A program made the position numbers and the translations under genes. DNA of 64,000 bases from Crocinitomicaceae bacterium (GTDB lineage Bacteria > Bacteroidota > Bacteroidia > Flavobacteriales_D > Crocinitomicaceae): positions 372,001 to 436,000 of the forward strand of contig JADJEU010000020.1 of assembly GCA_016709005.1 (NCBI GenBank), read 5' to 3'. Shown here one piece after another: positions 17,497 through 25,433 of the stretch (position 1 is the first letter of the stretch; each line of letters opens with the position of its first letter). The notes beneath the pieces were generated by a model. The model made no database searches. It saw nothing but the letters and a program-made list of their open reading frames with translations, and was not told where the DNA came from.

Positions 17497-19112
17497 AAAT
17501 TAAATGTGATGCTAAATGTTGAACCTTTACCCAATGCACTCTTAATAGTGATGACACCATTGTGCAATTTAACTACTGATACTACATAACTCAATCCCAA
17601 TCCAAATCCTTTAACGTTGTGCACGTCGCCGGTTGGCACGCGGTAGAGTTTTTCAAAAATACGTTTCTGATCTTCTTTTTTAATTCCAATTCCGTTGTCG
17701 GCGACTTCAAGTATAAAGCCGTTTTTGATTTTCTCAAGTCGCACATGAACATGCGGTTTCTCTTCACAATATTTTAATGAATTATCAAGGAGATTATAAA
17801 TCACATTTGCAAAATGCATTTTATCTACGTCCCAGTAGAATGAATCTGCTTTATCAATGGTTATTTCACCACCCTTATCATGGTAACGGATCTGAAATGA
17901 CTCAACCACTTGTTTCAGCAACCCTGACACCTCAACTGACTCCAGGTTGAGCTTTAATTTACCTTTATCAATCAATGCGGTTTGCAAGACATTTTCAACT
18001 AATTTTCCCAGACGCTTGTTCTCCTTTTCAATCATCTGAATAAAACTGCTCACCGTTTCTCTGTCATTCTGAACATCAGGATCAGCAATCGCTTCACATG
18101 CCAATGAAATGGTAGAAATTGGTGTTTTCAACTCATGTGTCATGTTGCTGATAAAATCATTTTTTATTTCTGATAGTTGTTTTTGCTGATAGATTGTACG
18201 AACTGCGAAATAAAAAGCGAACATCACGATAAATACCAACGTTAGCGAAGCTGTTAGCGTTCCTGCCATTTCCTTCCAGACATACAAATTTTGACTTGGA
18301 AAAGAAACCCAAAGCATATGCTCACTTGGAATAATGTCATTCGGAAAAAGCAAAGTCGAAAAATCAGCTTTGATCATGGTCTCATCATAATGGAAACTTG
18401 TGTTCTTAAATTTATAGCGTTGATTTTTAAGATTGACAACAGTGTATTTATAGTTTGTATCAATACCATTTAGCTGCAGATTGCGATTCAGAAAATAATC
18501 AAGGGTATCCAAGTTCAAACGCAGCGTAATATTTTCGATTGGATTTGTAGTAAATAATTTTTCAATCAAACTATTCAGAAAGTATGCTTTTTTCTTAATC
18601 TGATATTCGTACGATTCATTCCACTCGGTCCATTTAATTGCAAATGAGTTTGTGTCATTGTCCAATCCCAAAATGGAATTGTCAAGTTCAGCGGGTGCAA
18701 TACCTCTTAAATCTTTTTGAATGATGCGATGTTCTGCGCGCAAACCAGTTGCGGTATCAATGAGATTCCCCTGAACTAATAAAAATCGTGTTTTTTCACC
18801 GTTGGTATAAATGATTGTATCTCTTACCGAAAAAGATTCTGAAGGCTGAATCACATCGCCATATTCAGTTCGGATAAAATCGTCGAGTGAGCCTGCCAGC
18901 CCTTGATCAAGCGATGCCGGATTGACCATTTTTATGAGCTCAAATTGCTCAAGATCAATAGCTGTTTGAACCATCGATTTTTGAACATTCTCCTGGAATT
19001 TTTGTTCGGTCGTTCGGTGAACACTGCGTATCCAGGCAAACTGAAGAAAAAACAATCCCAGCACCGCAACGGTCATTAAAAAAATCAGAATTTTGAATCT
19101 GTTCTTATTCAA
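17493..19112 (-). CDS. Sensor histidine kinase (second pair)
   Basis: A 539-residue kinase with the same layout as the one at 8135-9496 but a longer periplasmic region. The first transmembrane segment is at about residues 8-26, a sensor region of roughly 250 residues follows, and a second membrane segment lies near ASLTLVFIVMFAFYFAV. The H box is FISNMTHELKTPISTI; the N box is NLLDNSLKYC; G boxes are VADNGIGIK and GFGLGLSYVV. No HAMP domain is present. Its stop overlaps the regulator start (ATGA). Confidence 0.93.
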   Translation of the reverse strand: MNKNRFKILIFLMTVAVLGLFFLQFAWIRSVHRTTEQKFQENVQKSMVQTAIDLEQFELIKMVNPASLDQGLAGSLDDFIRTEYGDVIQPSESFSVRDTIIYTNGEKTRFLLVQGNLIDTATGLRAEHRIIQKDLRGIAPAELDNSILGLDNDTNSFAIKWTEWNESYEYQIKKKAYFLNSLIEKLFTTNPIENITLRLNLDTLDYFLNRNLQLNGIDTNYKYTVVNLKNQRYKFKNTSFHYDETMIKADFSTLLFPNDIIPSEHMLWVSFPSQNLYVWKEMAGTLTASLTLVFIVMFAFYFAVRTIYQQKQLSEIKNDFISNMTHELKTPISTISLACEAIADPDVQNDRETVSSFIQMIEKENKRLGKLVENVLQTALIDKGKLKLNLESVEVSGLLKQVVESFQIRYHDKGGEITIDKADSFYWDVDKMHFANVIYNLLDNSLKYCEEKPHVHVRLEKIKNGFILEVADNGIGIKKEDQKRIFEKLYRVPTGDVHNVKGFGLGLSYVVSVVKLHNGVITIKSALGKGSTFSITFNL

Positions 19113-19131
19113 GGGATATCAGGGTTTTAAT

Positions 19132-19139
19132 CAAAGGTA
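19132..19139 (-). promoter_or_regulatory. TAnnTTTG box upstream of the second kinase gene
   Basis: TACCTTTG on the minus strand, about 20 bases above the ATG at 19112. The upstream TTG is not evident at the usual spacing. Confidence 0.4.
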
Positions 19140-19256
19140 ACTTTACGAATCTAAGAATATTTCAGGGTTAACATTTTTTAACTGGGTGATAAAAAGAAGC
19201 TATTCAATGAAGCCGCGAGAAGTTAGCGCGGTTTTTTTGGTATTTTTGACGCTGCT

Positions 19257-20135
19257 ATGAGACCAATGTATTTTTTTCTGCGAGTTGTTTTGCCTTATCT
19301 GATGCGCGTATTTTATCGTGATGTCAAGACACTCAATTCGCAAAAAACGTTCAAAACGCGCACCATCTTTATTTCAAATCATCCGAGTGCTTTTATTGAT
19401 CCTTTAGTTGTAGCTAATTTTCAATGGCCAATTTTTCATTTCATGGTTCGCAGCGATGTCTTTAAACCCTGGCTGAAACCCATCACGTGGGCAAGTCACA
19501 TGGTTCCTATTTACAGATTGGCCGAAGATGGAAAAGAAAATCTGGATAAAAATGCAGAATCATTTCGTGCGGCAATTGAAATTCTGAAGAAGAAAAATTC
19601 ACTCATTATGTTTGGCGAAGGGTATACCGATGATGTTTTTATCAGAAGTTTAAAACCCATCAAAAAAGGTCCCGCGCGAATTGGTTTCAGTGCAATGGTA
19701 AAAACAAACTGGGAATTGGATATTCTGGTTCAGCCAACAGGCATTAATTACGGTCATCCAAAATATTTCAGAACAGATGTCCTGATTTCGTTAGGTGATG
19801 TCATTCATTTGAAAGATTACAAAGCGCTCTATGATGAAAGTCCTGCTAAGGCTCATACCAAACTAACGCGTGATATTGAGCTCGCGATGCAAGAGCAAAT
19901 CACCTACATAAAAGAAAAAAGTCTGGCGCCTTTTGTAGAAAACATTCAAATTCTCACCCGCAAAGGAATGAATCACTTTCACCACGATCGTTCACTTGGT
20001 TTGGAAAAAAGATACCTCTATTCAAAAAATCTTGCAAAATTCTTCAACGCAAATTACACCGCTGAAGATGCCAAATGGCAAGACCTTAAAATCGAAACGG
20101 AAGGTTATTTCAGAGACGAAAAAAAGAAAATGTAA
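19257..20135 (+). CDS. PlsC-type glycerol acyltransferase, catalytic part (frameshifted gene)
   Basis: A 292-residue acyltransferase domain of the 1-acylglycerol-3-phosphate/glycerol-3-phosphate acyltransferase superfamily, which transfers fatty acyl groups to glycerolipid precursors at the inner membrane. Motif I is FISNHPSAFIDPLV (the H-x5-D variant), a second block is MVPIYRLAEDGKENL, the glycerophosphate-binding block is LIMFGEGYTDD, and IKKGPARIGF follows. The frame ends in an A-rich run (GAC, then seven A between 20119 and 20125). The alternative frame is open through the same point and runs straight into the membrane segment at 20147. One extra A would join them into a protein of about 440 residues, typical of this family. 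Confidence 0.85.
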   Translation: MRPMYFFLRVVLPYLMRVFYRDVKTLNSQKTFKTRTIFISNHPSAFIDPLVVANFQWPIFHFMVRSDVFKPWLKPITWASHMVPIYRLAEDGKENLDKNAESFRAAIEILKKKNSLIMFGEGYTDDVFIRSLKPIKKGPARIGFSAMVKTNWELDILVQPTGINYGHPKYFRTDVLISLGDVIHLKDYKALYDESPAKAHTKLTRDIELAMQEQITYIKEKSLAPFVENIQILTRKGMNHFHHDRSLGLEKRYLYSKNLAKFFNANYTAEDAKWQDLKIETEGYFRDEKKKM

Positions 20136-20146
20136 ACGAGAACTGG

Positions 20147-20578
20147 GTGTATGCCTTTTCAAAATCAAAAAGTAAAAATCTGGCGCTGCGCTTTTTGTAT
20201 TTACTATTTTTATTTCCTGTTTTTTTAGTAGGCGTCGTACACAATTTTATTCCCTACGTTTTAGTAAAAAGTTTAGTTGAAAAAATATTCAAACGTGATG
20301 TTTTCTGGAGTGGTGTGAAAATGCTGTTGGGTGGATTTGTAACTACACTCTATAATCTGCCTGTAATTTGGTTATTTCACAGTTACATTTACCCAAGCTA
20401 TTGGTTGGGCTTTTTGTACTTCCTGACTGTTCCAGCTTTGAGTTTGATTATTGGTCATGCGTATTTTGAGAAGTTGAAAGACACTGTTAAGATTTTGAAA
20501 GTATCTAAACCAACTTTAGAAAAATTTGCGGTTAGACGGAAAGCCTTGCTTCAAAAAATTGCTGATTTGGGGATGTAA
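20147..20578 (+). CDS. Acyltransferase, C-terminal membrane part (frameshifted gene)
   Basis: A 143-residue frame rich in hydrophobic segments: LRFLYLLFLFPVFLVGVVHN, then IPYVLVKSLVEKIFKRDVFW and LGFLYFLTVPALSLIIG. This NFIPY...K..KRDVFW pattern is the usual C-terminal membrane extension of Bacteroidota PlsC-like acyltransferases. The GTG at 20147 is just where the frame-finder starts; the frame is open upstream (ENVNENWVYAF) into the end of the catalytic ORF. It is therefore the same gene, split by one missing base in the A7 run at 20119-20125. Confidence 0.75.
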   Translation: MYAFSKSKSKNLALRFLYLLFLFPVFLVGVVHNFIPYVLVKSLVEKIFKRDVFWSGVKMLLGGFVTTLYNLPVIWLFHSYIYPSYWLGFLYFLTVPALSLIIGHAYFEKLKDTVKILKVSKPTLEKFAVRRKALLQKIADLGM

Positions 20579-20628
20579 TTAGGATTGCTCCCTGTGTTTA
20601 ATTTCCCGCCACATAGTGGTCCATTCGG

Positions 20629-20750
20629 GCAGATATTCGCAGATTAAAAAAAAACGCAGATTTACACAGATTCCATTAGACTTATTTTGATTTGGCATCT
20701 GCGCAATCAGCGCAGTTTTTTCTGCGTAATCAGCAGGAAAGTTTTTGTCT
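20629..20750. repeat. Dispersed repeat (CGCAGATTnnnnCAGATT / ATCTGCGnAATCAGCGCAG type)
   Basis: Left words are TTCGCAGATT and ACGCAGATTTACACAGATTC; right words are GGCATCTGCGCAATCAGCGC and TCTGCGTAATCAGC. The arms pair imperfectly. This is a further repeat type between the convergent acyltransferase and NamZ-like genes. Confidence 0.6.
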
Positions 20751-22025
20751 CTAATCTTCAAAATCAGAATACAACAAATACCCCTTGCGCTTTTCTTTAA
20801 ACGCCTTCAAATCCTCTTGCCAACTTGCTTCAATTTCTTCCAATGTTTTGCCGGCAAGAATTTGCGCTTTGAGTTGATCTGTTCCAGCAAGATTATTGAT
20901 AAAGTTTGACGCTAAAAAATAAGCTGCGCCCATTTTTAATTTTTTGTAAAACTCAAGTAAATAACTCAAATCCAATTTTCGTTTTTCACGATATTCTTTT
21001 ACATCTGTTTTGGAAAGATCATATCCGTAACAAAGCTCTCCTTCAAGCACAGGATGAGCTGCGGCATCATTTGGCATCGGCGTGAATTTGTATAATTTTT
21101 CAAGTACATCGACCTCCATTTTTGGATGGCCAATTACCTGAAATGGAAATTCTGTTCCGCGCCCAATACTTACAACCGTACCTTCAAAAAAGCAAAGAGA
21201 TGGATATAAATAAATCGCCGTCATATTTTTCAAATTGGGAGAGGGTGCTATGGGCAATTCATAATATTTGGTATGATCCCAACCAGTGCAAGTGATTACT
21301 TTCAAATCACATTTTTTTCCGGCAGCTAACCAACCTTCTCCGTTAATCATTTGCGCATACTCACCTACCGTCATTCCGTGAACAACCGGCACTTCATGCA
21401 TACCTACAAATGATTTGAATTTTGGATTTAACACAGGTCCGTCTACATAATGTCCATTTGGATTTGGACGGTCGAGTACAATCACTTGCTTATTACTTTC
21501 TGCGGCAGCTTCCATCACATAATGGAGTGTAGAGATGTAAGTATAAAATCGTGCACCTACATCCTGAATGTCAAAAAGGAGAATGTCAACATCAGCCAAT
21601 TGTTCAATACTTGGTTTTTTATTTTTTCCATACAAGGAGATAATTGGCAAACCTGTTTTTGAATCAATACCATTTGCAACTTTTTCACCTGCATCCGCAT
21701 CACCTCTGAAACCATGTTCAGGAGAAAATACTTTGACCACATTAATATTCAACGAACGAAGTGTATCAACTAAATGGACAGATCCAATCATGGAAGATTG
21801 ATTCCCTACCACTCCAACTTTTTTATCTTTCAACAAATCAACATACTGATCGAAGCGTGCAGCACCCGTAACAACATCTTTATTACAATATAACGGAGCC
21901 GGTTCCTCTTTTAAAGTATCTGAAACAAGTTCGGCATCATTGGATGTAAGCACTTCATCTGCGGGCGATCCGGAAGAACAGGCAACAAAACCATACAACA
22001 CTAAAAAGGCTGAAAGAAATCGCAT
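20751..22025 (-). CDS. namZ: DUF1343 exo-beta-N-acetylmuramidase, NamZ-like lipoprotein
   Basis: A 424-residue DUF1343 protein (GH171). Characterised NamZ releases N-acetylmuramic acid from the non-reducing end of peptidoglycan fragments. The N-terminus MRFLSAFLVLYGFVACSSGS has a lipobox, so it is probably an envelope lipoprotein. Conserved blocks are VGVVGNQSS, VFSPEHGFRGDADAGEKV, SLYGKNKKPS, DILLFDIQDVGARFYTYIST, VLDRPNPNG and the IGRGTEFPFQVIGHP segment near residue 300. It would support recovery of cell-wall sugars. Complete and of normal length; no recycling genes lie next to it. Confidence 0.88.
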   Translation of the reverse strand: MRFLSAFLVLYGFVACSSGSPADEVLTSNDAELVSDTLKEEPAPLYCNKDVVTGAARFDQYVDLLKDKKVGVVGNQSSMIGSVHLVDTLRSLNINVVKVFSPEHGFRGDADAGEKVANGIDSKTGLPIISLYGKNKKPSIEQLADVDILLFDIQDVGARFYTYISTLHYVMEAAAESNKQVIVLDRPNPNGHYVDGPVLNPKFKSFVGMHEVPVVHGMTVGEYAQMINGEGWLAAGKKCDLKVITCTGWDHTKYYELPIAPSPNLKNMTAIYLYPSLCFFEGTVVSIGRGTEFPFQVIGHPKMEVDVLEKLYKFTPMPNDAAAHPVLEGELCYGYDLSKTDVKEYREKRKLDLSYLLEFYKKLKMGAAYFLASNFINNLAGTDQLKAQILAGKTLEEIEASWQEDLKAFKEKRKGYLLYSDFED

Positions 22026-22085
22026 AAGAACTATTTTAAGGTGATCCGTGTAAGAATTCGTACTTTTGAAATCAAATGTAGCAAA

Positions 22086-23735
22086 TTGAATACCGAATTC
22101 TTCATAGCGCGCAAATTAATCAAGGGCAAAGAAAATTCCAGCCGCCTTACAAAACCCATTGTGATGATTTCACTGGTGAGTATTGTGCTGGGAATTGCTT
22201 TTATGATTCTGGCAGTTGCTGTTGTAACTGGTTTTCAGCAAGGCATCCGCGACAAAGTGATTGGATTTGGATCGCACATTCAAGTTACGCATTTTGATGA
22301 TAACTCATCGATGGAGTCAAGTCCCATTTTAATTGATCAGGAGTTTTATCCTGAGATTGAAGACGACGATCGCATTAAAAACATTCAGGTATTTGCATAC
22401 AAGCCCGCTATTCTGCAAGCGCATCAGGACTCCGTCAGAATCGAATTAGCAGATAGTACTGAAACCATTGAATCACGTCAGGATATTTTAGGAGTAAGCT
22501 TTAAAGGTGTTGACAAAGATTATGATTGGGATTTTTTCAAAGACAAATTAGTTGAAGGCAGATTGATTGATTTTACTTCAGAAAATAATGAGGTACTGGT
22601 TTCACAATACATGTCCACCATGCTTGGTTATAAAGTGGGTGATGAAGTCGATGCGTTTTTTATCAAAGATGATACCGGTCCCAAAAAAAGAAAATTTGTG
22701 GTGTGCGGAATTTACCGGACCGGTTTTGAAGAATTTGACAAACAATTTATTTATGCTCAGATCCAACACATTCAGCTTTTAAATAATTGGGGCGTGCAAA
22801 CCAACATCACAGTAATGGATACTTGTCTGGGAGATTATTTTGTCTTGAAGGCAGAAACATTCCATGGAACGGGTGGTTATCGTTATGATTGGGGGAAAGG
22901 CTACTCTGAAAATAAATATTACGTCTTTACCGGCAAAGCCGAAGAAAATGTGAAGTTGATTTCGACAGATTTTATTCTGGAAATTTATGGTTTGTCTCCA
23001 AATCCAAACTCCATTGCAGATACAGCCACTGCACGAATCACCATTGATGAGCCGTGTGTCTGTTCGGATGAAATTCTTAAACAAAAACCCATTGAATATA
23101 TTTCAGAACACGAAGTAAAAATGCCTTTTGGAAAAATCAGAATTCACAATGGAGAAGGCACGCATCAATTTTATACCGGGGGGTTTGAAATCATTCTGAA
23201 AGACTGGAAATCATTGGAGGAAATGGATGAAATCATTTTGAATGAAATTCCATTTGACATGAAGACTACAAAAATTACAGATCTGCATCCTGAGATTTTT
23301 AAATGGTTGAAATTTCTGAACATCGACATTGTCATCATTTTAATTTTGATTCTGCTTGTATCGGTCATCAATATGGTAACCTCATTACTTGTGATGATTC
23401 TTGAAAAAACAAATACCATTGGTGTTCTAAAAGCTCTTGGCTCAACCAATAAGTCTATACGCAAAATTTTTATCTACAACTCATTCTATCTGCTCACTCG
23501 CGGATTGATTATTGGAAACATTATTGGTATTGGATTAGTGATTTTTCAGCAGCAAACCGAATTCTTCACACTCAATCCTGAAATCTACTATCTCGATACT
23601 GTTCCGATGAATTTCAACATCTTCCACATTTTGCTGATCAATCTGATGACCGTAATCGTTTGTTTTCTGACGTTATTACTCCCGAGTCTGGTTATTACTA
23701 AAATCTCACCGGTTAAGGCAATTCGTTTCAATTAA
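22086..23735 (+). CDS. FtsX/LolE-type ABC transporter permease
   Basis: A permease of about 549 residues with the MacB/LolE layout: one N-terminal membrane helix (IVMISLVSIVLGIAFMILAV), a large periplasmic domain with MacB-core features (QGIRDKVIGFGSHIQV, VEGRLIDF...EVLVS), then three C-terminal helices in the FtsX domain (IVIILILILLVSVINMVTS, EKTNTIGVLKALGST). Such permeases extract lipoproteins or move substrates with a separate LolD-like ATPase, which is not in this window. The start is uncertain: GTG at 22041 is possible, but TTG at 22086 gives LNTEFFIARKLIKGK, the usual N-terminus. The periplasmic domain is long for the family. Confidence 0.85.
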   Translation: MNTEFFIARKLIKGKENSSRLTKPIVMISLVSIVLGIAFMILAVAVVTGFQQGIRDKVIGFGSHIQVTHFDDNSSMESSPILIDQEFYPEIEDDDRIKNIQVFAYKPAILQAHQDSVRIELADSTETIESRQDILGVSFKGVDKDYDWDFFKDKLVEGRLIDFTSENNEVLVSQYMSTMLGYKVGDEVDAFFIKDDTGPKKRKFVVCGIYRTGFEEFDKQFIYAQIQHIQLLNNWGVQTNITVMDTCLGDYFVLKAETFHGTGGYRYDWGKGYSENKYYVFTGKAEENVKLISTDFILEIYGLSPNPNSIADTATARITIDEPCVCSDEILKQKPIEYISEHEVKMPFGKIRIHNGEGTHQFYTGGFEIILKDWKSLEEMDEIILNEIPFDMKTTKITDLHPEIFKWLKFLNIDIVIILILILLVSVINMVTSLLVMILEKTNTIGVLKALGSTNKSIRKIFIYNSFYLLTRGLIIGNIIGIGLVIFQQQTEFFTLNPEIYYLDTVPMNFNIFHILLINLMTVIVCFLTLLLPSLVITKISPVKAIRFN

Positions 23736-23744
23736 TTTAGTTCG

Positions 23745-23930
23745 CAGTCAGCAATAGACAGTTGGCAGTCGAAAAAGATTAATTGGGACTAGATTTTCCG
23801 TGAAAAAACAATTTCCCATAACGCTTACCCACTGCAGACCGCGAACTGCCAACTAAAAGACCGCACACTGCCAACTGAACGCCGCCAACTGATATCCTTC
23901 CAACTAAAAGACTGCCAACTGCCTAAATAT
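23745..23930. repeat. Cluster of ACTGCCAACTG-type short repeats
   Basis: The stretch repeats CTGCCAACT-like words many times (GAACTGCCAACTAAAAGACC, CACACTGCCAACTGAACGCC, AAAGACTGCCAACTGCC) with a left part CAGTTGGCAGTCGAAA in the opposite orientation. It is irregular, not a clean tandem, and lies between the permease and E2 genes. No ORF is present. Confidence 0.7.
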
Positions 23931-23956
23931 CTGCAATCATTAAATTTCCCAGCGGC

Positions 23957-23987
23957 TTGGTACAAACTAAAATTTCAACTAAATTTG
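23957..23987 (+). promoter_or_regulatory. Bacteroidota-type promoter for the E2 gene
   Basis: TTG at 23957-23959, 20 bases, then TAAATTTG at 23980-23987, the best-matching promoter in the window. The ATG of the E2 gene is 26 bases downstream of the box. Confidence 0.7.
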
Positions 23988-24012
23988 TTCACTTAAAAAT
24001 AAGATCAGAATC

Positions 24013-25359
24013 ATGGCTGAAATTGAAATCAGACTTCCTAAAATGGGAGAAAGCGTAACTGAAGCTACCATCACAAACTGGCTCAAAGAAGTGGGCGATA
24101 CAGTTGAAATGGATGAACCTTTGGTAGAAGTTGCGACTGATAAGGTTGACAACGAACTTCCTTCCGAAGCAAAAGGTGTTTTGGTTAAACGACTTTATGA
24201 AAAAGATGCCGTTGTTCAGGTTGGTGAAGTAATTGCAATTATTTCTACCGGTGGTTCTGACTCCAAACCAACGCCTACTGCAACCGCGCAGCCGACAGTC
24301 GCTGTTCCGGCAAAAACAGTTGTTGCTGAAAAAGCAGAACCTGTTCTTGAGTATGCGGGTGAAGTTGAAAAAAATGGTCCTTCTGGAAAATTCTATTCTC
24401 CGCTGGTTCGCTCGATTGCTAAAGAAGAAGGCATCAGCATGGCGCAGCTTGAAAGTATTCAGGGAACTGGTGAAAACAGCCGAGTGACTAAAAAAGATAT
24501 TTTGAATTACATCAGCAACGGTGGTTCAAAAGCTGTGGAAACGGTTGCACCTAAGATTGAAAAAGCAGAAGTGGTTGTTAAACAAACGGCTACTCCTTCG
24601 TCGAACGGCGCTGCCAAAGAACATAAAGCCGCTGAAGTTCCAATTTGGGAAGGTGATGAAATCATCGAAATGGATCGCATGCGCAGAATCATTGCAGATC
24701 ATATGGTGATGTCAAAACATACTTCACCACACGTGACTTCGTATGTTGAAGCAGATGTAACAAATATTGTTCTATGGAGAGAAAAAGTTAAAGATTCATT
24801 CCTTAAAAAAGAAAAAGAAAAACTAACATTCACTCCTATTTTCATTGAGGCAATTGTAAAAGCAATCAAAGATTTCCCAATGGTGAATATCTCTGTGAGC
24901 GGCAACAATATCATCAAACGCAAAGCGATCAACATTGGCATGGCTACGGCACTTCCAAGCGGCAACCTGATTGTTCCGGTGATTAAAAATGCGGATATGT
25001 TGAATCTTGTTGGAATTACAAAACAAGTGAACAGCCTTGCCGACAAAGCAAGAAATGGAAAATTAAGTCCGGATGACATCCAAGGCGGAACTTACACCGT
25101 AACCAATGTTGGAACATTTGGAAACGTAATGGGCACTCCAATTATCAATCAACCACAAGTAGCAGTTTTAGCTGTTGGAGCAATTCGCAAGATGCCAGCC
25201 GTAATTGAAACACCATCGGGAGATGCAATCGCAATCCGCCATAAAATGTTCTTATCGCACTCATACGATCACCGTGTGGTGGACGGCGCACTAGGCGGAC
25301 AGTTCGTTCGTCGCGTTGCAGATTACCTTGAGCAATTTGACATGAATCGGGAGTTATAA
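24013..25359 (+). CDS. Dihydrolipoamide acyltransferase (E2) of a 2-oxoacid dehydrogenase complex
   Basis: A 448-residue E2 with the three standard parts. The lipoyl domain (residues 1-78) has the lipoyl-lysine in VATDKVDNEL (K44). The peripheral subunit-binding domain (about 122-160) reads YSPLVRSIAKEEGI...SRVTKKDIL. The catalytic core (about 215-448) ends with the HRVVDG active-site motif (H420, D424). Linkers are Ala/Val/Pro-rich. The sequence best fits branched-chain-type or pyruvate-type E2s of Bacteroidota; which substrate cannot be settled here because no E1 or E3 gene is adjacent. It has its own promoter and a strong terminator, so it is monocistronic. Confidence 0.9.
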   Translation: MAEIEIRLPKMGESVTEATITNWLKEVGDTVEMDEPLVEVATDKVDNELPSEAKGVLVKRLYEKDAVVQVGEVIAIISTGGSDSKPTPTATAQPTVAVPAKTVVAEKAEPVLEYAGEVEKNGPSGKFYSPLVRSIAKEEGISMAQLESIQGTGENSRVTKKDILNYISNGGSKAVETVAPKIEKAEVVVKQTATPSSNGAAKEHKAAEVPIWEGDEIIEMDRMRRIIADHMVMSKHTSPHVTSYVEADVTNIVLWREKVKDSFLKKEKEKLTFTPIFIEAIVKAIKDFPMVNISVSGNNIIKRKAINIGMATALPSGNLIVPVIKNADMLNLVGITKQVNSLADKARNGKLSPDDIQGGTYTVTNVGTFGNVMGTPIINQPQVAVLAVGAIRKMPAVIETPSGDAIAIRHKMFLSHSYDHRVVDGALGGQFVRRVADYLEQFDMNREL

Positions 25360-25383
25360 ACAATCCCACGTAAAAAAGTTAAG

Positions 25384-25420
25384 AACCCGTTGGCCAAATC
25401 CAACGGGTTTTCTTTTTTTC
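25384..25420 (+). terminator. Rho-independent terminator after the E2 gene
   Basis: AACCCGTTGG (25384-25393) pairs perfectly with CCAACGGGTT (25400-25409) around CCAAAT, followed by a T-rich tract. Confidence 0.9.
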
Positions 25421-25433
25421 TTTGGAGATAATT

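Noticed and set aside
24699..25079. 126-codon minus-strand ORF
   Set aside because: Antisense to the E2 catalytic core; no family likeness.
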